Of a DNA stretch of 64,000 nucleotides, positions 42,889 through 50,910 are shown piece after piece. The stretch lies in contig NZ_QGTL01000004.1 of the NCBI RefSeq assembly GCF_003182135.1, positions 310,001-374,000 of the forward strand, written 5' to 3'. The position numbers and the translations under genes are program-made. The first letter of the stretch is position 1. Each line of letters opens with the position of its first letter. The DNA comes from Nocardia neocaledoniensis. Its GTDB lineage: Bacteria; Actinomycetota; Actinomycetes; Mycobacteriales; Mycobacteriaceae. The notes beneath the pieces are model-generated. The model saw nothing but the letters and a program-made list of their open reading frames with translations. It searched no databases and was not told the DNA's origin.

Positions 42889-44388
42889 GTGCGACGCGGT
42901 CTTCGCGCACGGCATGTGCTCGCGTATTCGTCCGAACTCACCGCGGGGGAACCCGGGGCCGCTCGCCCGGCCGGCGGACACGTCATGCTCACGGATGCCG
43001 AAGTGGTGGTGGAGGATTCGCGCATCGTGGCCGTCGGCCCACGGGGCGCGGAACCGGTCGACGACGTGATCGAGCTCGGGAACGTCCTGCTGCTGCCCGG
43101 GCTCGTCGACCTCGACGCGCTGTCCGACATCGACCACACGATCCTGGACTCGTGGCAGTCGCGCGAACTGGGCCTCGGCCTGCAGTGGTCGCGTGACTAC
43201 GCCACGCATCGACGCCGGGCGGTCTTCGACGCCGGGGAACGCGCGTTCATTCGCGAGTACAGCTTCGTCCAGTTGCTGCTGCACGGAGTGACGACAGCGA
43301 TGCCGATCGCGTCGGAGGTGCACAGCGACTGGGCCGAGACCTTCGACGACGCCGTCGCGATGGCCGAGGCGGCGCGGCGGCTCGGGCTGCGGGTGTACGT
43401 CGGCCCCGCCTATCGGTCGGGCGTGAACGTGGTCGACGCGGACGGCACACGATCCATCTACTGGAACGAGGAACTGGGCGAGGCCGGATTCGACGGTGCG
43501 GCAGAGTTTCTCGACTGGGCCGCCGGGCAGGATAGCGACCTCGTGCACGGCGCGCTGCTGCCCTGCCGGATCGAGACACTCTCCGAGGACCTGATGCGGC
43601 GCACTGCCGAGCTGGCCTCGGAGACCGGTGTGCTGGTCCGGCTGCACGCCCTCCAAGGGTTGCTCGAACGCCGGTTCATCCTGGAACGCTTCGGCGCGTC
43701 GCCGCTCGCGGTCCTGGCGCGCACCGGGCTGCTCGGACCGAACCTCCTGATTCCGCACGGCATCTACCTCGACGCCCATCCCCTGGTCGACGCGGACACC
43801 GACGACGACCTCGGCACGCTGGCCGCCTCGGGCGCCGCGATCGTGCACTGCCCGCTCACCTCCGGCCGGCACGCCTCGGCGCTGAACACCTTCGACCGCT
43901 ACCGGCGGGCAGGTGTGCGGATCGCGCTCGGCACCGATTCCTTCCCCCCGGATCTGCTGCGCGGCATCGACATCGGGGTGACCATCGCCAAGGTCCTCAC
44001 CCACCGGCTCGACGCGGCGACCTACGCCGACTACCTGACGGCGGCCACCCTCGGCGGCGCGGACGCGCTCGGCCGTTCCGACCTGGGCAGGCTCGCGGCC
44101 GGGGCGACCGCGGACCTGGTCGCCTTCCGTCTCGACGATCCCCGCGACGGGGTTCTCGACGACCCGGTCCGCACCCTGTGCATGAACAGCACCGCCCGCG
44201 CGGCCGACTTCGTCATGGTCGCCGGGCGGATCACGGTGCGGGACGGGGTGATTCCCGGTGTCGACCTGCCCGCGATGACCCGGCGCGCGCAGGCGCTGTT
44301 CGACCGGATGCGCGCGGCCTATTCCGAGCGCGACTACCTGCGCAGGCCCGCCGAGGAACTGTTCCCCCCGTCGTTCCCGGCGCGGTAG
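42889..44388 (+). CDS. Amidohydrolase-family protein with altered first metal motif
   Basis: 499 residues from a GTG, 2 bp after the first amidohydrolase. The ATZ/TRZ-like barrel is evident (residues ~60-430), with LIPHGIYLDAHPLV, IVHCPLTSGRHAS and ALGTDSFPPDLL. The usual HxH strand-1 motif is instead GLVDLDALSDIDHT (71-84), leaving only one His there. The other ligands (VRLH, PHG, GTD) are in place. It may bind one metal, use a shifted His, or have changed chemistry. The C-terminus ends in a short RRPAEELFPPSFP tail. Confidence 0.82.
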   Translation: MRRGLRARHVLAYSSELTAGEPGAARPAGGHVMLTDAEVVVEDSRIVAVGPRGAEPVDDVIELGNVLLLPGLVDLDALSDIDHTILDSWQSRELGLGLQWSRDYATHRRRAVFDAGERAFIREYSFVQLLLHGVTTAMPIASEVHSDWAETFDDAVAMAEAARRLGLRVYVGPAYRSGVNVVDADGTRSIYWNEELGEAGFDGAAEFLDWAAGQDSDLVHGALLPCRIETLSEDLMRRTAELASETGVLVRLHALQGLLERRFILERFGASPLAVLARTGLLGPNLLIPHGIYLDAHPLVDADTDDDLGTLAASGAAIVHCPLTSGRHASALNTFDRYRRAGVRIALGTDSFPPDLLRGIDIGVTIAKVLTHRLDAATYADYLTAATLGGADALGRSDLGRLAAGATADLVAFRLDDPRDGVLDDPVRTLCMNSTARAADFVMVAGRITVRDGVIPGVDLPAMTRRAQALFDRMRAAYSERDYLRRPAEELFPPSFPAR

Positions 44389-44394
44389 GCGCGC

Positions 44395-45390
44395 TCAGAA
44401 CTCGCCGGCGACGCCGATCACCGTGCGGCCCGAATGCGTGCCGTCCTTGATCGAGCGCAGGACCTGCTCGACCTCGGTGATCGGGGCGAACGACTCGATC
44501 GTCGAGAGATGCTGGGGGCGAAGCTCTTTCCCGAGCGAGGACCAGATCTCGCGGCGCTTCTCGATCGGCAGGAAGACGGAGTCGATGCCGAGCAGGCTCA
44601 CCCCGCGCAGGATGAACGGCAGGACGGTGGCGGGGAGTTCGGCGCCGCCGGTGAGGCCGCTGGCCGCGACGGCGCCGCCGTAGCCGATGGAGCTCAACAC
44701 GTGGGCGAGCGAGGCGCCGCCGACACTGTCGACAGCCGAGGCCCACAGCGCCTTGTTCAGCGGGCGCGGCTTGGCGTCCGGGTCGAGCGGGAGGCGGCCG
44801 ATGACCTCGTTCGCGCCGATCTCGGCGAGCAGGTCGCCCGCGTCGGTCTTGCCGGTCGAGGCGATGACCTCGAAGCCGAGGCCGGAGAGGATGTCGATCG
44901 CGATGGTGCCGACGCCGCCGGTCGCGCCGGTGACGAGCACCGCGCCGTCGTCCGGGGTCAGGCCGTTGTCGAGCAGGGCGCGCACGCTCATCGCCGCGGT
45001 GAAGCCGGCGGTGCCGATGGTCGCCGCGTCGCGCGTGTCGAGACCGTCCAAGCGCACGACCCATTCGGCGGGCACTTTGGCGTATTCTGCGAAGCCGCCG
45101 TTGCGCGAGACGCCGAGCTCGTAGCCGTGCGCCACGACCTGGTCGCCGGGCGCGAAATCCTCGGTCTCCGAGGCGACGACCTCGCCGGTGATGTCGATGC
45201 CGGGCACGATCGGATATTCGCGCACGACACCGCCGCGCGGAGTGATCGCGAGCAGATCCTTGTAGTTGGCGCTCGAGTAATGAACCTTGATCGTCACCTC
45301 CCCAGCGCCGAGGAAGTCCTCTCCGACCTGCTCACGAGCGAGCACGATCCCACCATCGGACTCACGGGCCACCATCGCGGAGTAATCCAT
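44395..45390 (-). CDS. Quinone-oxidoreductase-like MDR protein (acrylyl-CoA reductase YhdH/AcuI type)
   Basis: 331 residues of the medium-chain dehydrogenase superfamily without the zinc-binding motif. N-terminal GroES-like segment KVHYSSANYKDLLAITPRGGVVREYPIVPGIDITGEV and NADP-binding VTGATGGVGTIAIDIL are near identical in layout to YhdH. AcuI/YhdH reduces acrylyl-CoA to propionyl-CoA with NADPH, a detoxification step. ATG 45390 (MDYSAMVARE) is preferred; an ATG 12 bp upstream is possible. It lies downstream of dinB on the same strand, past a large inverted repeat. Confidence 0.88.
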   Translation of the reverse strand: MDYSAMVARESDGGIVLAREQVGEDFLGAGEVTIKVHYSSANYKDLLAITPRGGVVREYPIVPGIDITGEVVASETEDFAPGDQVVAHGYELGVSRNGGFAEYAKVPAEWVVRLDGLDTRDAATIGTAGFTAAMSVRALLDNGLTPDDGAVLVTGATGGVGTIAIDILSGLGFEVIASTGKTDAGDLLAEIGANEVIGRLPLDPDAKPRPLNKALWASAVDSVGGASLAHVLSSIGYGGAVAASGLTGGAELPATVLPFILRGVSLLGIDSVFLPIEKRREIWSSLGKELRPQHLSTIESFAPITEVEQVLRSIKDGTHSGRTVIGVAGEF

Positions 45391-45438
45391 GGCCCCGAGC
45401 ATACGAGCCGCGCACCCCCGCAGACAGACCCTTCCACG

Positions 45439-45519
45439 CTGGACAAGTGATCACCACGCGCTGGTGGCGGGGCGCTCTCGGGCAATGCCGCCACCAGGGC
45501 GTGGTGATCAAGTGTCCAG
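45439..45519. repeat. Long inverted repeat, 32-bp arms with 3 mismatches, 17-bp loop
   Basis: The left arm (45439-45470) and right arm (45488-45519) match in inverted orientation at 29 of 32 positions. They share TGATCACCACG and CTGGTGGCGG. The right arm covers the last codons of dinB. It can form a very stable hairpin in transcripts of either strand and could end dinB transcription before the reductase gene. Confidence 0.85.
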
Positions 45520-46599
45520 GGGGAGGAGTTCGAGGCGGACGCCGAGGAGGCGGACGGGGCGGTCGAGGTCGAAGCGGTCGATGATGGTCAGGGCGGTGTC
45601 GACGATGGTGGGGACATCGTCGGTGGGCTGGGGGAGTTTCTTCTGTTTGCTGCGCGTGTAGAACGTCTTCGTGCGGACCGTGACCGACACCCTCGTACTC
45701 GTCCGGCCGTGCTCGCGCATCTCCTCGGCGACCTCGGTCGCTATTCTCGCGACCTCGTGGCGGATCTCGGCGGGATCGGTGAGGTCGCGAGGAAACGTCT
45801 CGGACTTGCTCCGGCCTATCGGGATTCGCTGGACCGTCGTGAGCTCGGTGTCGCCTTTGCCGTGGCCGAGGACCCAGAGATAGGGGCCTGTGTTCGGGCC
45901 GAACTCGGCGGCGAGTCGCTGCCGGTCGGCGGCCATGAGTTCGGCGACGGTGGTGATACCGAGCTCGGCCATGCGCTTGGCGATGCGGGCACCGACGCCC
46001 CAGAGCGCGTCGGTGGGGCGGTGGCCCATGAGCTCGGCCCAATTGGCGGCCGTGAGTTCGAAGATTCCCGCCGCCGCGCCCGGATCGTGCTCGGGTTCGG
46101 CGGAGGTTTTCCCGGTGCTCTTGGCGAAGCCGGTGGCAAGCTTGGCGGTGAGTTTGTTGTCGCCGATGCCGACCGAGCAGGTCAGGCCGAGGTCGACGAC
46201 GGCGCGGCGGACCTCGGCGGCGAGCAGCCACGGGTCATCGTCGGTGGCGACGAAGGCCTCGTCCATGCCCCACACCTCCACGTCGCCGGCGACTCGGCCC
46301 AGCGTCGCCATGATCTCCTCGGACGCCTGTTCGTAGGCCGCCATGTCGACGGGCAGGAACACGCCGTCGGGGCATTTGCGCCGCGCCATCTTCAACGGCA
46401 TCCCGGCCCGCACGCCGAACGCCCTGGCCGGATAGGACGCGCAGGTCACGACCTTGCGCGGCTGATCAGGGTCGCCCTCGCCGCCGACGATCACCGGCTG
46501 ACCGCGCAGCTCGGGGCGGCGCCGGAATTCCACCGCCGCCTGGAACTGGTCGAGATCGACATGCAGGAGCCACTGGGGCACGGTTGCAGTATCACCCAC
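45508..46599 (-). CDS. dinB: Y-family DNA polymerase (DinB2-like) with non-aromatic steric gate
   Basis: 363 residues. Catalytic acids are in HVDLDQFQAAVE (residues 13-24) and WGMDEAF. CSVGIGDNKLTAKLATGFAK, the HhH region (DALWGVGARIAKRMAELGIT) and the C-terminal little-finger domain are all present. It resembles mycobacterial DinB2 more than DinB1. The position after the second catalytic-loop Phe, normally an aromatic steric gate against ribonucleotides, is Gln20 (codon 46540-46542); mycobacterial DinB2 has Leu there. No LexA box was seen upstream. Translesion synthesis is the family role. Confidence 0.92.
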   Translation of the reverse strand: MGDTATVPQWLLHVDLDQFQAAVEFRRRPELRGQPVIVGGEGDPDQPRKVVTCASYPARAFGVRAGMPLKMARRKCPDGVFLPVDMAAYEQASEEIMATLGRVAGDVEVWGMDEAFVATDDDPWLLAAEVRRAVVDLGLTCSVGIGDNKLTAKLATGFAKSTGKTSAEPEHDPGAAAGIFELTAANWAELMGHRPTDALWGVGARIAKRMAELGITTVAELMAADRQRLAAEFGPNTGPYLWVLGHGKGDTELTTVQRIPIGRSKSETFPRDLTDPAEIRHEVARIATEVAEEMREHGRTSTRVSVTVRTKTFYTRSKQKKLPQPTDDVPTIVDTALTIIDRFDLDRPVRLLGVRLELLPLDT

Positions 46600-46727
46600 G
46601 GCACCGACAACGCGCGGTCGCCACGGCGGCGGTGGTCGGCACTGGGGTGCTGGGCGTAACCCCCGGATGGCAATATCCGTAGCGCGCCAACCGATGTCAC
46701 GACAGAGCTCGAAGAACGGAACACCCG

Positions 46728-47300
46728 ATGCCGACCGAAGCCACCACCCTGGACCTCGACCTGGCCCGCCAGGTTCTCGCCGCCCAGCCGTTCGCGCGCC
46801 TCGTCGGCACCGAACTCACCGAGTTCGGCGAGGGCGGGGCGACCCTGGTCATCGAGATCCAGCCCGAACACGGCCAGCAGTTCGGTTTCGTCCACGGTGG
46901 CGTGCTCGCCTACGCGGCCGACAACGCGCTCACCTTCGCCGCGGGTACCGTCCTCGGGCCCAACGTCCTCACCGGCGGCTTCACCATCACCTACCTGCGC
47001 CCCGCCCAGGGCGAGCGGCTGCGCATCCACGCCACCGTGCTCGGCGCCACCCGCCGCCAGGCCGTGACGCACTGCGACGTCTACGCCGAGATCGACGGCG
47101 AGGAGCCGGTCCTGTGCGCGGTCGCGCAGGGCACGACTCGCCGCGTCGAGAAGGACCTCGAGCGGGCGGCCGCCGAGGCCGACACCGACGACACCGAGTT
47201 CGACGACGAGCAGGACGACCAGGACGATTTCGTCACCGACCAGCTCGCGATCGTCACACCCGCGCGCGAGGAGGCGCTGCCGCCGACCGTCAGCAGGTAA
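46728..47300 (+). CDS. PaaI-family hotdog thioesterase with acidic tail
   Basis: 190 residues. The hotdog core (residues 1-140) has the FGFVHGGVLAYAADNALTFAAG motif of PaaI-type thioesterases, which hydrolyse acyl- or aryl-CoA. Residues ~143-170 form an acidic Asp/Glu tail (TDDTEFDDEQDDQDD), unusual for the family. The ATG at 46728 fits MPTEATTLDLDLARQVL; no strong ribosome binding site is seen. It converges with lon across a strong hairpin. Confidence 0.85.
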   Translation: MPTEATTLDLDLARQVLAAQPFARLVGTELTEFGEGGATLVIEIQPEHGQQFGFVHGGVLAYAADNALTFAAGTVLGPNVLTGGFTITYLRPAQGERLRIHATVLGATRRQAVTHCDVYAEIDGEEPVLCAVAQGTTRRVEKDLERAAAEADTDDTEFDDEQDDQDDFVTDQLAIVTPAREEALPPTVSR

Positions 47301-47303
47301 GGC

Positions 47304-47340
47304 GAACGGCCCGTGCGCGAGGTTCGCGCACGGGCCGTTC
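47304..47340. terminator. Bidirectional terminator between thioesterase and lon
   Basis: A perfect 17-bp stem (47304-47320 with 47324-47340) around a 3-nt loop lies between two convergent stop codons. Confidence 0.85.
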
Positions 47341-47349
47341 TCGTTCCAC

Positions 47350-49779
47350 TCAGGCGCTGACGGCGAAGGAGCCGTCGGCCGCCGGTTCGGCGATCGGTTC
47401 GATGGCGTAGGCCAGGATGTCGGCCACGTCGGCGACCGGTCGCACGTCCAGCGCGGCCAGCACCTCGGCGGGCACCTCGTCGAGGTCAGCCTCGTTGCGT
47501 GCCGGGATGAACACCGTCTTCAAACCGGCGCGCTGGGCGGCGAGCAGCTTCTGCTTCACGCCACCGATCGGCAGCACCCGGCCGTTCAGCGTGACCTCGC
47601 CGGTCATGCCGACATCACCGCGCACCTGCCTGCCCAGCGCCAAGGAGACCAGGGCGGTCACCATGGTGACACCCGCCGACGGCCCGTCCTTGGGCACCGC
47701 ACCCGCCGGGAAGTGGATGTGGATGTTGCGGTCGAGGACCTTCGGCTCGATGCCGATCTCCTCCAGGTGCGAGCGCACGTAGGTCAGCGCGATCTGCGCG
47801 GATTCCTTCATGACGTCGCCCAGCTGACCGGTCAGGGTCAGCGACCGCTCGCCCTCGGCGGCGTTGGCCTCGATGTAGAGCACATCGCCGCCCGCGCCGG
47901 TGACCGCGAGGCCCGTGGCCACACCGGGGACCGCGGTGCGTTCCACCGAGTCCGGGGTGAAGCGGGGACGACCCAGGTAGTCGGTCAGGTTGTCGACGTC
48001 GACGACCAGGCTCGCGAGCTGGCCCGCCGGCTGCGGGCCCGACTCGATGTCGATGACGTTGTCGTAGCCCAGTTCCGGCTCGTAGCCGAGCGTGCTCGAC
48101 TCGCCGGAGTCACCGGTCACCAACCGGGTCGCCGCCTTGCGCAGGGCCTTCGCGACGAGTCGCTCCATCTGGCGCACGCCCGCCTCGCGGGTGTAGTTCG
48201 CCGCGATCTCGCGCAGGGCCGCGTCGGTGATCGACACCTCCTCGGTGGTCAGCGCGTTGCGTTCCAGCTGCCGCGGCACCAGGAAGTCGCGGGCGATGGC
48301 CACCTTGTCGGCCTCGGTGTACCCGTCGACGGTGATGAGCTCCATGCGGTCCAGCAGCGGACCGGGGATGGTGTCCATGACGTTGGCGGTCGCGATGAAC
48401 AGGACGTTCGACAGGTCGAGGTCCAGATCCAGGTAGTGATCGCGGAAGGTGTGGTTCTGCGCCGGGTCGAGGACCTCGAGCAGCGCCGCGGCAGGGTCGC
48501 CCCGGAAATCGGAACCGACCTTGTCGATTTCGTCCAGCAGCACAACGGGATTCATCGATCCCGCCTCCTTGACCGCGCGCACGATCCGACCAGGCAGCGC
48601 GCCCACGTAGGTGCGACGGTGGCCACGGATCTCGGCCTCGTCCCGCACGCCGCCGAGCGCGACGCGAACGAACTTGCGGCCCAACGCCTTCGCGACCGAC
48701 TCACCCAGCGAGGTCTTACCGACACCGGGCGGGCCGACGAGCACCATCACGGCACCGGAGCCACGTCCGCCGACAACCTCGAGTCCACGCGAGGCACGCC
48801 GGGCGCGCACCGCCAGGTACTCGACCATGCGGTCCTTGACCTCGTCCAGACCGTGGTGGTCGGCGTCGAGGACGGCGCGGGCGGCCGAGACATCGCTGCT
48901 GTCTTCGGTTGTCACCGTCCACGGCAGGTCGAGCACGGTGTCGAGCCAGGTGCGGATCCAGCCCGATTCCGGGCTCTGATCGCTGGCCCGCTCCAGCCTG
49001 CCGACCTCGCGCAGCGCCTCGGCGCGCACGTGCTCGGGCAGGTCGGCGTTCTCCACGCGGGTGCGGTAGTCGTCGGCGCCGTCGGGCTCGTCCTCGCCGA
49101 GTTCCTTGCGGATGGCGTTGAGCTGCTGGCGCAGCAGGAACTCGCGCTGACTCTTCTCCATGCCCTCGCGGACGTCTTCGGAGATCTTGTCGGTGACCTC
49201 GACCTCGGCGATGTGGTCCTTGATCCACTCGATCTGCTTGGTCAGCCGGGCGGTGACGTCCGGGGTCTCGAGCAGTTCCCGCTTCTGATCGTTGGACAGG
49301 TACGGCGCGTAACCCGCCGTGTCGGCGATCGCTTCGGGCTTGTCCAGCTGGTTGACGATGTCGATGATCTGCCAGGCCTCGCGCCGCTGCAGGACCGCGA
49401 CGACCAGCTTCTTGTATTCGGCGGCCAGTTCGGTGGTGCGTTCGTCGGGCGCGGCGTCCTCGACGGGTTCGGCCTCGACCCACAGCGCGGCACCCGGTCC
49501 GGTGACTCCATGGCCGATCCGCGCCCTGCGCTCGGCCTTCAGGACGGCGGCGGGCGCACCGCCGCGCATCCGCCCGACCTGCTCGATCGTGGCCACGACG
49601 CCGTAGGAGGCATAGCCCTCGTCGAGCCGGGGCGCGACCAGCACAGCACCGGTCTTCCCGGCCTGCGCGGCGTCGATGGCGGCCTGCGCGGATTCGTCCA
49701 ATTCGATGGGCACGACCATGCCCGGCAGCACGATCGGATCGGTCAGGAACAGCACCGGCAGGTTCTGAGCTGTAGTCAT
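47350..49779 (-). CDS. lon: ATP-dependent protease La (Lon)
   Basis: 809 residues. The N-terminal substrate-binding domain is at ~10-200. The AAA+ module has Walker [10 protein letters not shown] and Walker [10 protein letters not shown]. The protease domain has the catalytic Ser701 (KDGPSAG, codon 47677-47679) and Lys near 744 (GGVKQK). The frame runs on to 49827, but ATG 49779 ([11 protein letters not shown]) has GGAAGG 7 nt upstream. It degrades misfolded and some regulatory proteins after stress. A HAIR-like repeat lies just upstream. Confidence 0.96.
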   Translation of the reverse strand: MTTAQNLPVLFLTDPIVLPGMVVPIELDESAQAAIDAAQAGKTGAVLVAPRLDEGYASYGVVATIEQVGRMRGGAPAAVLKAERRARIGHGVTGPGAALWVEAEPVEDAAPDERTTELAAEYKKLVVAVLQRREAWQIIDIVNQLDKPEAIADTAGYAPYLSNDQKRELLETPDVTARLTKQIEWIKDHIAEVEVTDKISEDVREGMEKSQREFLLRQQLNAIRKELGEDEPDGADDYRTRVENADLPEHVRAEALREVGRLERASDQSPESGWIRTWLDTVLDLPWTVTTEDSSDVSAARAVLDADHHGLDEVKDRMVEYLAVRARRASRGLEVVGGRGSGAVMVLVGPPGVGKTSLGESVAKALGRKFVRVALGGVRDEAEIRGHRRTYVGALPGRIVRAVKEAGSMNPVVLLDEIDKVGSDFRGDPAAALLEVLDPAQNHTFRDHYLDLDLDLSNVLFIATANVMDTIPGPLLDRMELITVDGYTEADKVAIARDFLVPRQLERNALTTEEVSITDAALREIAANYTREAGVRQMERLVAKALRKAATRLVTGDSGESSTLGYEPELGYDNVIDIESGPQPAGQLASLVVDVDNLTDYLGRPRFTPDSVERTAVPGVATGLAVTGAGGDVLYIEANAAEGERSLTLTGQLGDVMKESAQIALTYVRSHLEEIGIEPKVLDRNIHIHFPAGAVPKDGPSAGVTMVTALVSLALGRQVRGDVGMTGEVTLNGRVLPIGGVKQKLLAAQRAGLKTVFIPARNEADLDEVPAEVLAALDVRPVADVADILAYAIEPIAEPAADGSFAVSA

Positions 49780-49795
49780 AACGACCCTTCCAAAG

Positions 49796-49814
49796 TTGAG
49801 CTTTGCTGACTCAA
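49796..49814. promoter_or_regulatory. HAIR-type inverted repeat (HspR operator) upstream of lon
   Basis: TTGAGC-N7-ACTCAA (plus strand) matches the HspR-associated inverted repeat TTGAGT-N7-ACTCAA with a single change and the exact 7-bp spacer. It lies 17-35 bp before the lon start, where binding would block transcription. HspR control of lon is established in Streptomyces; here it is inferred from the site. Confidence 0.65.
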
Positions 49815-49874
49815 CCCAGCACCCCACCCGTTTGTTCCGACCGTGTGCCCCCGTTCACTGACGGCGAACGGACC

Positions 49875-50234
49875 TCAGGAGCAGCAATTGGGATCGAGGA
49901 CGGTGCACAGGGCGGAGAGGGCGTCGCGGCGGGCGCGGTGGATGGTGTTCATGCCGCGGCGTTCGGAGTCGACGAGGCCTGCCTTGCGGAGCTGGCCGAG
50001 GTGGTGGGAGACGGTGGATTCGCTCAGGCCCACCGCGGCGGCGAGGTCGCCGCCGTTCTCCTCGCCGAGCGGGCTGGTCAGCAGCAGGGACAGCAGCTTC
50101 ACCCTGGCGGGGTCGGCGATCGCCTTGAGCCGCAGGGCGACTTCGAGCGCGGCGGCGTCGTCGACCGGGGCCGCGGCCACCGGTGCGCAGCAGACGGGGG
50201 CGGACATGTCGATCACGGGCAGCGCCTTGGGCAT
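49875..50234 (-). CDS. ArsR/SmtB-family metalloregulator
   Basis: 119 residues. The winged HTH (ALRLKAIADPARVKLLSLLL, GLSESTVSHHLGQLRKAGLVDSERRG) is complete. There is no classical ELCVCDL in helix 3; instead paired Cys residues are at the N-terminus (VCCAP) and the C-terminus (DPNCCS), which probably form the thiol metalloid site, as in C-terminal-site ArsRs. The start is ATG 50234, 99 bp from the divergent cadI gene. This arrangement mirrors Rv2640c-cadI in M. tuberculosis. Confidence 0.9.
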   Translation of the reverse strand: MPKALPVIDMSAPVCCAPVAAAPVDDAAALEVALRLKAIADPARVKLLSLLLTSPLGEENGGDLAAAVGLSESTVSHHLGQLRKAGLVDSERRGMNTIHRARRDALSALCTVLDPNCCS

Positions 50235-50256
50235 GCGATCGACTCTACCGAGAGTA

Positions 50257-50313
50257 TTGACATATGTCGAAAAGGTCAGCAGACTCAGCGGCAGAAGTTC
50301 TTCGATATATGTC
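50257..50313. promoter_or_regulatory. Two ArsR-type operator boxes between arsR and cadI
   Basis: GACATATGTC (50259-50268) is a perfect palindrome within TTGACATATGTCGAA. A related half-conserved box, TCGATATATGTC, is at 50302-50313. Both carry ATATGTC, 44 bp apart, and flank likely promoters for the two divergent genes. Confidence 0.6.
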
Positions 50314-50333
50314 TCACAAGTGGAGGTCATCTC

Positions 50334-50852
50334 ATGTCTCGCCTGCAACTCGCCCTCAACGTCGACGACCTCGACACCGCCGTGCGCTTCTACTCCACCC
50401 TGTTCGCCACCGAGCCGGCCAAGCGCAAGCCCGGCTACGCCAACTTCGCCATCGCCGAACCGCCGCTCAAGCTCGTCCTCATCGAGAACGCGGGCAAGGG
50501 CGGCAGCCTGAACCACCTCGGCGTCGAGGTCGAGACCTCCGAACAGGTCCACGCCGAGATCGCCCGGCTCTCCGAGGCGGGACTGTTCACCGAGGAGCAG
50601 ATCGCCACCACCTGTTGCTTCGCCACCCAGGACAAGGTCTGGGTCACCGGCCCGGGCGAGGAGCGGTGGGAGGTCTACACCGTCCTCGCCGACAGCGAAA
50701 CCTTCGGTACCGCACCAGAACTCGCACAGAGCGACGCCGAAGCCGTGGACGCCTGCTGCGGCACGGCCGCCGAGGCCGCGGCCGAGAACGCCTGCTGCGG
50801 TAGCGAAGCCAAGCAGAAGGCCGTCGCCGCGGGCGCGAGCTGCTGCGGCTGA
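50334..50852 (+). CDS. cadI: CadI/ArsI-like glyoxalase-family protein
   Basis: 172 residues, a vicinal-oxygen-chelate protein near identical in its first 120 residues to mycobacterial CadI. Metal ligands predicted from ArsI are Gln5, His61 and Glu113, and the Cys94-Cys95 pair (TTCCFATQDK) matches the thiol pair that ArsI uses to bind trivalent arsenicals. The C-terminal tail carries three more Cys pairs (ACCG, ACCG, SCCG). Likely role: handling of cadmium or organoarsenicals, possibly C-As lyase. GGAGG lies upstream and ArsR control is likely. A strong hairpin follows. Confidence 0.9.
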   Translation: MSRLQLALNVDDLDTAVRFYSTLFATEPAKRKPGYANFAIAEPPLKLVLIENAGKGGSLNHLGVEVETSEQVHAEIARLSEAGLFTEEQIATTCCFATQDKVWVTGPGEERWEVYTVLADSETFGTAPELAQSDAEAVDACCGTAAEAAAENACCGSEAKQKAVAAGASCCG

Positions 50853-50858
50853 AACGAG

Positions 50859-50893
50859 CCAGGCCTCCCCGGAACGAGTCCGGGGAGGCCTGG
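50859..50893. terminator. Bidirectional terminator after cadI
   Basis: A perfect 15-bp stem (50859-50873 with 50879-50893) around an ACGAG loop separates convergent cadI and the DUF3068 gene. Confidence 0.85.
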
Positions 50894-50910
50894 TCGTGCA
50901 GGGGGACAAC

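Noticed and set aside
46600..46727. LexA box upstream of dinB
   Set aside because: No TCGAAC-N4-GTTCGA-like dyad was found in this interval.
47713..49809. 698-codon ORF opposite lon
   Set aside because: Shadow of lon, with no independent start signal.
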